This document shows, in pieces, positions 16,003 to 24,263 of a DNA stretch of 64,000 nt. Origin of the DNA: Anaerolineales bacterium (GTDB lineage: Bacteria; Chloroflexota; Anaerolineae; Anaerolineales; Villigracilaceae); the NCBI GenBank assembly GCA_025056175.1, contig JANWWK010000056.1:1-64000 (forward strand), read 5' to 3'. Made by a program: the position numbers and the translations under genes. Positions within the stretch are counted from its first letter, which is position 1. Every line of letters begins with the position of its first letter. The notes below the pieces were generated by a model. That model had not been told where the DNA came from, did no database searches, and worked only from the letters and a program-made list of their open reading frames with translations.

Positions 16003-17214
16003 TTACGGAGGCGGCAGGTAAGACCAGGGGTTGACTTTTCCGTATTGGGTGTGCATCATCTCGAAGTGCAAATGCGGCCCGGAGGAACGTCCGGTGCTGC
16101 CGATTAGCCCCAGCATCGCCCCCTGCCCCACGCTCATACCGCACACGACGTTGATGGTGCTGAGATGGGCATAGAGGGTTTGCCAGCCGTTGCCGTGGTC
16201 TACCACAACCATGTTGCCGTATCCCCAATCATTCCAGCCAGCATACACGATGACGCCGGCATCGGCAGCATAGGCGCCTTCGGTGGGGCTGCCGGCAATG
16301 TCAATGCCGCGGTGGTTGGTTTCGGGAGAGTAATCGAAGCCGGAAAGATAATGTCGGGTGGTAGGCCAGATGAACGAACCAAACCCAACAGCGCCATCTT
16401 TGACCACACCGCAGGCGCCCGGCCCCATCTGGCGGGCAACGCCGGGGTTATCGCGCGTGACGCCAATCGGCGCCGACCAGCTGATGAACGGACGCGAGCC
16501 ACCCGGCACCACCAGCCAGGTGCCAGGTTTGATGTTGGGGTTGGCGTAATCGCCAATTGTGGCCGGGTCCAGTCCATTGAGAGGGTAGTTGATGATGTCT
16601 TCGGGTTTAACCCCAAAGAAGCGCGCCACGGTGTTTAAGCCATCACCAGGCTGCCACTCGTAATACGCGCCATCTACCGGCAAGATGTTCAGTTTTTGGT
16701 CCGGTTGAAGGTTGTGGGGGTCGTCGCGCAGGGTGTAGTAATTTGCCCACAAAATGGTTTGGGGTTTCAGACCCCATTTTTCAGCAATGCCGAAAACCGT
16801 ATCTCCCGCCTGGACGGTGTATTTGACCACTTCCTGACGTGGACGGGAGGGGATGGTGGTGTGAATCAGCGCCTTGCGTTCAATCCCTTCTGGTAAGACG
16901 GGAATTTCCGGCAAATCGGATAAGCGAAACGGCGGCGTGGCGGTCGGTTGAGCAAGCGATGCCTGATTGGCTTCCGAGGCGGCCAGGGCTTCGGTATCAT
17001 AAAACAAACGCAACAGCCAAACCACCAGCAAAACCAGCACGAACGTCAGCACGCTTGACCCCAGACGGGCAACCGTTTCGCCCAGACCCAGCTGGGCAAG
17101 GAAATCGAACCAGGTGGGGGTGTTCTCTTGCCGTTTTTGGGTTTGGGTTGTTTCCACCGGCGTTTGGCTGGCTGGTTCAGACGCCGGCAAAGATTCATCA
17201 TAAGGGTCACTCAT
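16003..17214 (-). CDS. LysM-domain M23 family metallopeptidase, membrane anchored
   Basis: A cell-wall endopeptidase or regulator of wall turnover. In order: a cytoplasmic tail, one membrane helix near residues 52-72 (LGSSVLTFVLVLLVVWLLRLFY), LysM repeats that bind glycan (KYTVQAGDTVFGIAEKWGLKPQTILWAN near 130; YEWQPGDGLNTVARFFGVKPEDII near 185), and a C-terminal M23 domain with its zinc ligands in NHRGIDIAG, TLYAHLS and GPHLHFE. All zinc ligands are present, so it is probably an active peptidase outside the cell. The start at 17214 (MSDPYDESL) is followed by an acidic, Pro-rich stretch. It has its own promoter. Confidence 0.88.
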   Translation of the reverse strand: MSDPYDESLPASEPASQTPVETTQTQKRQENTPTWFDFLAQLGLGETVARLGSSVLTFVLVLLVVWLLRLFYDTEALAASEANQASLAQPTATPPFRLSDLPEIPVLPEGIERKALIHTTIPSRPRQEVVKYTVQAGDTVFGIAEKWGLKPQTILWANYYTLRDDPHNLQPDQKLNILPVDGAYYEWQPGDGLNTVARFFGVKPEDIINYPLNGLDPATIGDYANPNIKPGTWLVVPGGSRPFISWSAPIGVTRDNPGVARQMGPGACGVVKDGAVGFGSFIWPTTRHYLSGFDYSPETNHRGIDIAGSPTEGAYAADAGVIVYAGWNDWGYGNMVVVDHGNGWQTLYAHLSTINVVCGMSVGQGAMLGLIGSTGRSSGPHLHFEMMHTQYGKVNPWSYLPPP

Positions 17215-17222
17215 AGAAAATC

Positions 17223-17251
17223 ATCATAACACGCGCAAAAAGGAGCGTCAA
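17223..17251 (-). promoter_or_regulatory. Sigma-70-type promoter of the LysM/M23 gene
   Basis: Minus strand TTGACG, a 17-base spacer and TATGAT lie just ahead of the ATG at 17214; only about 8 bases separate the -10 box from the start codon, so the leader would be nearly absent. Confidence 0.65.
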
Positions 17252-17279
17252 GCAAGGGATTAAGCGCGCATGAGAACGG

Positions 17280-18542
17280 TCAGGCCACCCGCTGGCGAAT
17301 TTCCGGGTGACGGGCATGCACTGAGCCGATGAACGCCACGCAGGCCAGGCCACATAGCAAGAGCGCCGTGGGCAAGCCCCAATGTTGCGACATCCAGCCA
17401 ATCGCCAGGCTTCCGAGCGGAGCAACCCCCTGCAAGCCCCACAAGTAGGTGCTGAAGACCCTGCCGCGCAGTTCGTTCGGGACATCGAGCTGGATGAGGG
17501 TGTTGGTGGTTGCCAGCATGGTGACGGTTCCCCAGCCAACGAAGAGAATCAAGACCGCGGCCAGCGGAACGAGCCGATTGAACGAAAGCGCAATCAGGCT
17601 CAGGCTGAATGCCATTTGTCCGGCGGTCAACAGCCAGCCTTTACGTCGCGGGTTGAAGGCCGCCAGGGTCAGCGCTGCCGAGAGCGCCCCAACCCCTTGA
17701 AAGAAGAAGAGCAAACTGTTGCGCGCACCTTGCGCGGCTTGTGTATCGCCAGCCTGTCCCAACACATCGCGCGCAATGACGGGAATCTGCTGAACGAGAG
17801 GAAAGCCGATAAGACCGATAATGCTCGACATCAGAATCAACATGCCAACCACCGGTTTGGAGCGAATGTAGCGCTGTCCTTCGATAAACTCCTGCAACGC
17901 ACTCGCCTGACGCGCGGATGGGCGCGGCTCTTTGAACGGGGTCTGGACGAACAACAGACCAATCACCACAAACAGGTAACTGAGGCCATTTGCCAGAAAA
18001 GCCCAGCCTTCCCCGTTGCGTTCCACAAAGACCAGAAACGGTGCGGCGACCATTGGCCCCAAGACGCGCGCTGCGTTGAAGATAGTGGCCTGGAGTGCAA
18101 TTGCATTTGGGAGTCGTTCTTTGCCAACCAGTTCGATGAGCATGGACTGGCGGGCAGTGATTTCGATGGTGTTGGCAACCCCCAGCAAAAATGAAAGCAC
18201 AATCAGATGCCAGATTTGCACCTGTCCCGAAAGCGTCAGTGCCGCCAACGCCAGCGCCTGAAACATCATGATGGTCTGCAAGACGATGACCGTTTTGCGC
18301 TTATCAAGCCGCTCGACCAAAACGCCGCCCGGAAGTGCCAGTAAAAACGTGGGCAGGGTTGTGGCAAACCCAATCAGCCCTAAATCGAAGGGTTGGCCCG
18401 AAATGCGGTAGGCCAGGTAAGGCTGTGTGGTGCTTTGCATCCAGGAGCCAATCAGCGAAATGAATTGCCCAACCCAAAAGATGGCAAAATCGCGCGAGCC
18501 GAGAGCGGGGAAACGCCGAATGATGGATTCTTGAAGCGGCAT
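17280..18542 (-). CDS. MFS transporter (MFS_3/EntS-like exporter)
   Basis: An integral membrane transporter of 420 aa with about 12 hydrophobic segments. The N-terminal SRDFAIFWVGQFISLIGSWMQSTTQPYLAYRISG, the loop LPGGVLVERLDKRKTVI between helices 2 and 3, and VLSFLLGVANTIEITARQSMLIELVGKERLPNAIALQATIFNAARVLGP match the MFS_3 family, which includes the enterobactin exporter EntS and macrolide-type efflux proteins. The substrate cannot be told. It follows the SRAP gene by 7 bases on the same strand and is probably co-transcribed with it, although the two functions have no obvious link. Confidence 0.85.
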   Translation of the reverse strand: MPLQESIIRRFPALGSRDFAIFWVGQFISLIGSWMQSTTQPYLAYRISGQPFDLGLIGFATTLPTFLLALPGGVLVERLDKRKTVIVLQTIMMFQALALAALTLSGQVQIWHLIVLSFLLGVANTIEITARQSMLIELVGKERLPNAIALQATIFNAARVLGPMVAAPFLVFVERNGEGWAFLANGLSYLFVVIGLLFVQTPFKEPRPSARQASALQEFIEGQRYIRSKPVVGMLILMSSIIGLIGFPLVQQIPVIARDVLGQAGDTQAAQGARNSLLFFFQGVGALSAALTLAAFNPRRKGWLLTAGQMAFSLSLIALSFNRLVPLAAVLILFVGWGTVTMLATTNTLIQLDVPNELRGRVFSTYLWGLQGVAPLGSLAIGWMSQHWGLPTALLLCGLACVAFIGSVHARHPEIRQRVA

Positions 18543-18549
18543 AGGTGGA

Positions 18550-19218
18550 TTACTGGGGCAGAATGAGTTCGGGACGGTCGTTTTCGGGGCGGTTAACCAG
18601 GGTAGAGACGGGGTAAGCGGTCATTTCTTCGGCAGGGTATGGGGCAAGAAGCGCTTGCAGGGTTTCCGGTTTATGCGGTGCCGGGTCCAGCCACTTTTCG
18701 CGCGCGGCTGAAGGTAGAATGACCGGCATCCGTTCGTGCAGAGTGCTCATCAACGCATTCGGGGTAGTGGTGATGATGACGCAAGACCGAATCAGCGAAC
18801 CATCGGCAGCGTGCCATTCGTCCCATAAGCCAGCAAAGGCAAAAGGCTCTCTGGTCTTGAGACGGATGAAGTAGGGCGTTTTGGCTTTCGTCCCTGGGGT
18901 GGTTTTCCACTCGTAGAAGCCATCCGCAAAAATGAGACAGCGCTTGTAGCGATAAGCGCTCCGAAAAGAGGGTTTTTCGGACAGCGTCTCGGCGCGGGCG
19001 TTAATGAGTCGTGCGCCCATGGCAGGGTCTTTAGCCCACGAGGGAATCAAGCCCCACAGGAAATACTCTGCCTTCAAGGCGGGCGTATTCGGAACAGCCA
19101 AAACCGGCTGACCCGGTGCAATGTTGAAGCGTGACTTTGCTTCCGCTGGAAAGGTGTATTGCGGAAAGGCTTGCTGTAAATCGGTGGGTTGAACGGTCAG
19201 GGTGAAACGTCCACACAT
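18550..19218 (-). CDS. SOS response-associated peptidase (SRAP/HMCES family)
   Basis: Shields abasic sites in single-stranded DNA by forming a covalent link through its N-terminal cysteine. After removal of Met1 the protein starts with CGRFTLT, the catalytic Cys2. DGFYEWK (catalytic Glu) lies near residue 100 and STLHERMPVIL (catalytic His) near 155. NARAETLSEKPSFRSAYRYKRCLIFADGFYEWK is the conserved core. 222 aa is the family length. The residues needed for crosslinking are all present, so activity is likely. It leads a two-gene run with the MFS exporter. Confidence 0.92.
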   Translation of the reverse strand: MCGRFTLTVQPTDLQQAFPQYTFPAEAKSRFNIAPGQPVLAVPNTPALKAEYFLWGLIPSWAKDPAMGARLINARAETLSEKPSFRSAYRYKRCLIFADGFYEWKTTPGTKAKTPYFIRLKTREPFAFAGLWDEWHAADGSLIRSCVIITTTPNALMSTLHERMPVILPSAAREKWLDPAPHKPETLQALLAPYPAEEMTAYPVSTLVNRPENDRPELILPQ

Positions 19219-19247
19219 TACGGTCTCCTTATAGCTGGCTGACCAGA

Positions 19248-20588
19248 CTACCGCCTTTTCGGCGTGGGGCTGGGCTGAAAGCCAAACGGTGTAGGGGTTA
19301 GCGTAACCACACGCGGGGGGATAAAGAAAAAGAATTCCACCGTCTCACCGTTCTGACGATAGGCGCTCTCTGGATTAATGACCTGATAGAAGGTGACACC
19401 CGGTTGAAGCGGGATGGGGTTACGGTCTTTATCCACCAGTTGAATCGGCTGGTCGAGCCGGTCTCTCAGCCAGGCACCCAAAATCATACGCCCCTCGCGG
19501 AAGATATACGCCGTTCCTGCACCCACCAAACGGATGTTGAACACCTGGTCGGCACGGTCGAATTCGTTGTTGAATACGTGCGGCACAACCAGAACGACCA
19601 CATTTTGCGCTGAAATCTGCTGACCGTTCCACTGGTCAATATGCGGCTGATACACTTCGTTCACAGCAACGGCTTCGGCATCCTGTGCATCGGAAAACCG
19701 CCAGTATGTATAGTTGGTCGGGTCATACTCCCAATAGTTGTAACTGAATTCTGAATAGTGGGTGAAAATTTTGGTGATGACCGGATACGCGCCGGGCGAG
19801 AGCAGCGGCCCAAACGTCGTCTGTCGCAACTCTTGCCGGGAATTATCAGTGATTTTTGCACCCACGCCCGAAGTATCCACAAAGACGTTGTTGTACCCAC
19901 GGATGGCAGTATCGCGGCAAAGGGGTGGACAATTTTCGGGACGCGGAAGAAACAACAACGGTCTCAAGTCGGGCTGGTCTATCAGATAGGTTTCGACGCG
20001 CTCATCGGCATTGACAAACACCAGCACGGCATGATACATGCGCATAATATGCTCATCGAAGTACCGCCCGGAACGTACCGGGCCAGCACGCAGGGCATTC
20101 TGTCCGTAGAACACAGCGGCGAAGCGCGTCAGACCATCTTCAATGTAGTACTCATACACCACATCGGCCAGGCTCAGACCCGATTGATAAGCGCGCACGC
20201 CACGCGGGAATGTGCTGATTTTGACCGCCACTGGACGACGCTCCAGCAAATTTGGGTCGGCTAGCAGACCGGTGAGCGGGTTGGCGTTGGCAGCCGCATA
20301 AAACTGAGCAATCGAAAGGGTGGGAAACGGTGTGGCAGTGGGGGTAATGGGAGTAGGCGAAACCGACCTGGCGGTGGCCGAGGGAAGGTAAATCACCTGA
20401 CGAAACGGGGTGGGCGTGCGCGAGGGCGTAACGGTATAGAGCGCCCTGTGCGGAGTCTGGGCTGCGGACTGGCCCCACGTCGTAAAAATTCGGTCTTGTA
20501 ACATGAAGACAGCGGCCAACATCATCCCACATAACAGCACCCCTGTCCAGATGACCGCCGCAAGCAATCGGAGGCGTGACGTGTTCAT
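19248..20588 (-). CDS. DUF3048 domain-containing secreted protein (YerB-like)
   Basis: 446 aa: an N-terminal membrane anchor (LLAAVIWTGVLLCGMMLAAVFML), a Thr/Ser-Pro linker (SPTPITPTATPFPT), then the DUF3048 core with NPLTGLLADPNLLERRPVAVKIS, GLSLADVVYEYYIEDGLTRFAAVFYG, AGPVRSGRYFDEHI and, near the end, GVTFYQVINPES. DUF3048 proteins such as Bacillus YerB are envelope proteins of unknown activity. The ATG at 20588 (MNTSRLRLL) is chosen because it starts the hydrophobic anchor directly and has TATAAT (minus strand, 20596-20601) just upstream. The gene diverges from the antiporter-like cluster with 54 bases between starts, so their -10 boxes nearly overlap. Confidence 0.82.
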   Translation of the reverse strand: MNTSRLRLLAAVIWTGVLLCGMMLAAVFMLQDRIFTTWGQSAAQTPHRALYTVTPSRTPTPFRQVIYLPSATARSVSPTPITPTATPFPTLSIAQFYAAANANPLTGLLADPNLLERRPVAVKISTFPRGVRAYQSGLSLADVVYEYYIEDGLTRFAAVFYGQNALRAGPVRSGRYFDEHIMRMYHAVLVFVNADERVETYLIDQPDLRPLLFLPRPENCPPLCRDTAIRGYNNVFVDTSGVGAKITDNSRQELRQTTFGPLLSPGAYPVITKIFTHYSEFSYNYWEYDPTNYTYWRFSDAQDAEAVAVNEVYQPHIDQWNGQQISAQNVVVLVVPHVFNNEFDRADQVFNIRLVGAGTAYIFREGRMILGAWLRDRLDQPIQLVDKDRNPIPLQPGVTFYQVINPESAYRQNGETVEFFFFIPPRVVTLTPTPFGFQPSPTPKRR

Positions 20589-20642
20589 CGCCAGGATTAT
20601 AAACCGTTTCGTAGCAAGCAAACCTGATAAAATAACTCCTGC

Positions 20643-22208
20643 ATGTTCATTCTGATTTCTTTAAGTATTTTGCTGGTTGCCTCGCTGGGAATGGGAAGTC
20701 TGCGCCTGACGCGCCGTCCAACAGCGCTTGCCTGGATAGCAGCAGCCACAGGCGCGCTGCTGACCTGGGTCAGCCTGCCACTCTGGCAGATAGAACTCCC
20801 CGCAAGTTTACCGCTGGAGCCGTGGATGCCGCTCACACTGTTCCGCCATACGCCGGTTTTCGAGGCCGATGCGTATGCCTGGCTGTATGCCTTCAGCCTG
20901 AGCGCCCTGGCAGCGGCTGTCATCCTGACTTCACCGGCGCGCGTGGCCGTGCTGAGCCCAATCTCATGGTTTGGGGCCATTGCGCTGGCGCTGGTGGCCT
21001 TGCTCGCCGTCATGGCCGATAACGTCCTGACGCTGGCGCTGGTCTGGACGGCGATTGACCTGCTGGAATACCTGAATACGTTACGAATAGCGCGCACGCC
21101 CTCCGTCAATGAACGGGCAGTAGTTTCGCTCTCGTTTCGCGCCGCTGGCACCGGTTTTGCGCTGTGGGCTGCAGTGGTTGGTGCGGCAGAAGGAGGCCTT
21201 GCCTCGCTTCAGGAAACCTCGTCCCAGGCGTGGCTGTTCCTGCTCCTGGCGGCAGGCTTGCGGTTGGGCGTCATCCCCCTGCATTTACCCTATCGGGAAG
21301 ACCCTGCCTTGCGGCGCGGCATCGGCTCTTCGCTCCGGCTGACGGCGGCGGCCACCAGCCTGGTGGTGCTGGCGCGCTTGCCAGCAGGCACGTTAGAAGG
21401 ACCGCTGCTGTTATTTTTGCTCTTTCTGGTTGCGTTAGCCGCTTTATATGCCGGCTGGAAGTGGCTCTCTCTGCCCGATGAACTCAACGCACGCCCATAT
21501 TGGATTATCGGCATGAGCGCTCTGGCACTGGCCGCAGCATTGCGCGGCAACCCACAAGGAAGCGCCGCCTGGGGCGCGGCGCTCGTCCTGTTTGGCGGGC
21601 TTTCGTTCCTGTACTCTTCGCGTCAGGTCTGGTTCACACGACTGCTGGTCGGCATGTCTCTGTTTCTGCTCTCGCTGCCCTTCACGCTGACTGCCTCCGG
21701 CTGGACAGGAAGTTTTCCATGGCCGGGCTTGTTCTGGCCGCTCTTCGTGAGCGCACATGCCATGCTGGTCGCTGGTTACGTTCGGCATCTGTTGCGGCGC
21801 GGCGATACGTCCTTCGAGGAACTACCACGTTGGGCGCAAGCGGCTTACCCCATCGGACTGGGGGTGTTGATTTTGACCATCCTGTTGACAGGACTATGGG
21901 GCTGGCCGGGCAGTTTACAAATCGGCGCATGGGGTCTCTCTCTTTTATTGACGGCGCTGGCCACTCTGGTTGGGCTGGCATTTTGGCGGCTCGGCCGCTT
22001 TGTGACCGTTCCCCAAGAAGTACCCTCTCCAGCGACCATTTCGCGCTTCGACCAATTCCAGGAATTTATGGCTGCCTGGTTATGGGGCCTCTACCGCCTG
22101 TTCGGTCGGCTCAATGGCTATCTGCTCGCGCTGCTGGAGGGCGATGGCGGCCTGCTGTGGACAATCCTTTTGCTTCTCATCTTTCTGACCGCTTTGCGAG
22201 GTCTGTGA
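20643..22208 (+). CDS. Proton-antiporter-like membrane subunit (NuoM/NuoN/MrpD superfamily), divergent
   Basis: A membrane protein of 521 aa with some 13-14 hydrophobic helices, related to the antiporter-like subunits of complex I and hydrogenase 4. The family core is recognisable as LTLALVWTAIDLLEYL in place of the usual helix-5 phe-Trp-Glu, and LAAGLRLGVIPLHLPYREDP in place of the helix-7 lysine-Pro-His motif. Thus the channel lysine appears to be Arg and the helix-5 Glu is displaced, so ion pumping of the classic kind is uncertain. A TAAAAT box at 20628-20633 suggests a very short leader. The stop TGA overlaps the next start (TGATG): first of three coupled genes without any hydrophilic Nuo or hydrogenase subunit. 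Confidence 0.7.
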   Translation: MFILISLSILLVASLGMGSLRLTRRPTALAWIAAATGALLTWVSLPLWQIELPASLPLEPWMPLTLFRHTPVFEADAYAWLYAFSLSALAAAVILTSPARVAVLSPISWFGAIALALVALLAVMADNVLTLALVWTAIDLLEYLNTLRIARTPSVNERAVVSLSFRAAGTGFALWAAVVGAAEGGLASLQETSSQAWLFLLLAAGLRLGVIPLHLPYREDPALRRGIGSSLRLTAAATSLVVLARLPAGTLEGPLLLFLLFLVALAALYAGWKWLSLPDELNARPYWIIGMSALALAAALRGNPQGSAAWGAALVLFGGLSFLYSSRQVWFTRLLVGMSLFLLSLPFTLTASGWTGSFPWPGLFWPLFVSAHAMLVAGYVRHLLRRGDTSFEELPRWAQAAYPIGLGVLILTILLTGLWGWPGSLQIGAWGLSLLLTALATLVGLAFWRLGRFVTVPQEVPSPATISRFDQFQEFMAAWLWGLYRLFGRLNGYLLALLEGDGGLLWTILLLLIFLTALRGL

Positions 22209-22798
22209 TGCCTGGCGCGTTCTTGTGGTTCATCGTCTTCCTGCTCATCGTGACTTCCACCGGCCTGCTGGTCAGCCGGGAATGGCGTTGGAGCATTGCC
22301 CTGCTGGCGGGTCAATATGCGGCTGCCTTCTGGCTGGTAGAACAGCACTGGCCGCTGACGATGGCTGCAGCAAAACTCGTCACTGGCTGGATGGCCGCTG
22401 CCGTGCTGGGTATGACCCAAATCAACGTCAAGTCGTACCCGGCGGTTGAAACCTCCTGGCCACAAGGACGCACCTTTCGTCTGTTCTCCGCCGGGCTGGT
22501 TTTACTGGCAGTTTTCACGGTCTCTCCACAGATGACCGGCTGGCTGCCTGGGCTGGAACTTCCCAACGCTGCCGGAGCGCTGGTTCTCATCAGTCTGGGG
22601 CTGCTCCATCTGGGGATGACAGCCAACGCCCTGCGTGTAACGCTGGGATTACTGACCCTTCTCCTGGGCTTTGAGACACTTTACGCAACGGTCGAAAACT
22701 CGGTGCTGGTGGCGGGCTTGCTTTCTGCGGTGACATTAGGGTTAGCCTTGACCGGTTCGTACCTGGTGACTCTGACGACGGCGGAGGACGGTGCATGA
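22208..22798 (+). CDS. Small membrane subunit of the antiporter-like cluster (HyfE/NuoK-like)
   Basis: 196 aa, beginning at the ATG at 22208 that overlaps the previous stop (TGATG). The long track ORF from 21500 is a shadow before this point. Six hydrophobic segments (FLWFIVFLLIVTSTGLLVS, WSIALLAGQYAAAFWLVEQ, LTMAAAKLVTGWMAAAVLGM, LFSAGLVLLAVFTVSP, AALVLISLGLLHLGM, VTLGLLTLLLGFETLYATVENSVLVAGLLSAVTLGLALTG) resemble the HyfE-like subunit, whose C-terminal part is NuoK-like; GFETLYATVENS corresponds to the NuoK-type Glu-bearing helix. The gene order large-small-large fits a reduced antiporter module. Confidence 0.6.
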   Translation: MPGAFLWFIVFLLIVTSTGLLVSREWRWSIALLAGQYAAAFWLVEQHWPLTMAAAKLVTGWMAAAVLGMTQINVKSYPAVETSWPQGRTFRLFSAGLVLLAVFTVSPQMTGWLPGLELPNAAGALVLISLGLLHLGMTANALRVTLGLLTLLLGFETLYATVENSVLVAGLLSAVTLGLALTGSYLVTLTTAEDGA

Positions 22799-24207
22799 AC
22801 GCCCCCCTGCTCTGGATTGGCTTGCCCCTGGTGCTCTCGGCACTTTTCTTCCTGCTCCCGCGCGAACGGTGGATTACCTGGCTCAGCACGCTGACTGCCC
22901 TGACACTGGCGGCATTGGCGTATTGGCTTCCTCCTGGCACAGCCCAACGCATCGGTACTCTCTCCCTGCGCATCGAACCGTCCTTCAGCCTGCTTGGCCG
23001 CCAACTCACACTGGATGCCGGCGACCAGACCTTGCTCCTGCTGGTTTATGGCATGGCAGCCTTCTGGTTCTTCGGCACGCTAGCCGCAGGAGGTGCACGC
23101 CAGGTAGCCGGGCTGGGACTGGCAGTCATTGCTTTGCTGATGGCTTCACTGGCTGTACGGCCTTTTCTGTACGCCGCTCTTTTCATTGAAGTTGCCGTGC
23201 TGGTCGCCATTCCTCTGTTAGCGCCGCCCACCCCCAAGCAACGGGCAGGCCCAATGCGCGGTTTGCTCCGATTCCTGATTTCTCAAACCTTTGCCATGCC
23301 GTTCATCCTCCTGGCCGGGTTTTTGCTTTCCGGAGTTGAGGCCGGTCCCGCCGATGTAGCGCAGGTAGTGCAAGCCGGCATTTTGCTGCTCATCGGGTTT
23401 GCCTTTTTGCTGGCAGTCTTCCCACTCAACACCTGGATTCCGCTTCTGGCCGAAGAAGCCTCCCCCTATGCGCTGGGATTCCTGCTGACAATGTTGAATA
23501 CTTTCGGGCTGATTCTGGCATTGAACTTTATTGACCGCTTCTCCTGGCTGCGCAATTCGTCCCAGTTGCCCACCGTCCTGCAACTGGTCGGCATTGTGAC
23601 GTGCGTCACCGCGGGGGTGTGGGCAGCTTTTCAACGTCACCTTGGCCGTATCGCCGCTTATGCCCTGATTGCTGAGACCGGTGTTTCTCTGCTTGCCATC
23701 AGCCTGCCCGACCGCCAGACCGGCCTGCAAATTCTGTTCTATCTGTTCTTACCACGCGCCCTGGCGCTGGGAGTGTGGACGATGTCTATCAACATTCTGC
23801 AAGCAACAACAGGCGACCTGCGCTTTTCCGCCGTGCAGGGACTGGTGCGCCAGTATCCGGCGGCTACGGCAGGGGTGGTGTTTGCCAACCTGACACTGGC
23901 CGGAACGCCCTTGCTGGCCTCCTTCCCCGTGCGGCAAGCCTTGTGGGAACATCTCGCCGCGCAATCCCTGCCGCTGGCCTTCTGGTTCGGAATCGCCAGC
24001 CTGGGCCTGTGGCTGATGGCCTTTCGTTCATTGGCTGTTCTCACTCTGGATTCCTCTCAAACAGAGTGGAATTCGCGTGAAAGCTGGCCTGAGCGCATTT
24101 TGATAGGGCTTGGGTTGCTGGCCTTGTTCGTGTTGGGGCTTTTCCCACAGCTGGCTCAACCCTTACTTCACGGTTTTCCGGCGATGTTCGATTTTCTGGG
24201 CAAGTGA
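22795..24207 (+). CDS. Proton-antiporter-like membrane subunit (NuoL/HyfB-type), divergent
   Basis: 470 aa with about 14 membrane helices; coupled by ATGA to the preceding small subunit. Family traits are FLYAALFIEVAVLVAIPLL (helix 5 with the conserved Glu), FLLAVFPLNTWIPLLAEEASPYALGFLLTMLNTFGLILAL (the Pro-x-x-x-Trp-Ile-Pro loop after helix 7), and AAFQRHLGRIAAYALIAETGVSLLAISL (helix 10 region). The lysine usually found before the Pro-x-x-x-Trp motif is replaced by hydrophobic residues (FAFLLAVFP). With the two preceding genes it forms an orphan module; an energy source or partner is not visible in the window. Downstream, after 56 bases, lies the coiled-coil gene. Confidence 0.72.
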   Translation: MNAPLLWIGLPLVLSALFFLLPRERWITWLSTLTALTLAALAYWLPPGTAQRIGTLSLRIEPSFSLLGRQLTLDAGDQTLLLLVYGMAAFWFFGTLAAGGARQVAGLGLAVIALLMASLAVRPFLYAALFIEVAVLVAIPLLAPPTPKQRAGPMRGLLRFLISQTFAMPFILLAGFLLSGVEAGPADVAQVVQAGILLLIGFAFLLAVFPLNTWIPLLAEEASPYALGFLLTMLNTFGLILALNFIDRFSWLRNSSQLPTVLQLVGIVTCVTAGVWAAFQRHLGRIAAYALIAETGVSLLAISLPDRQTGLQILFYLFLPRALALGVWTMSINILQATTGDLRFSAVQGLVRQYPAATAGVVFANLTLAGTPLLASFPVRQALWEHLAAQSLPLAFWFGIASLGLWLMAFRSLAVLTLDSSQTEWNSRESWPERILIGLGLLALFVLGLFPQLAQPLLHGFPAMFDFLGK

Positions 24208-24263
24208 ACACCGGAGAACGCCTTTGAGTATAATCACCAAAAGATTTCGTATCTGGAGCGTGC

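Noticed and set aside
21500-22207. N-terminal extension of the second antiporter-cluster gene in the ORF track
   Set aside because: It overlaps the first gene by about 700 bases in another frame; the TGATG-coupled start at 22208 begins directly with a membrane helix.
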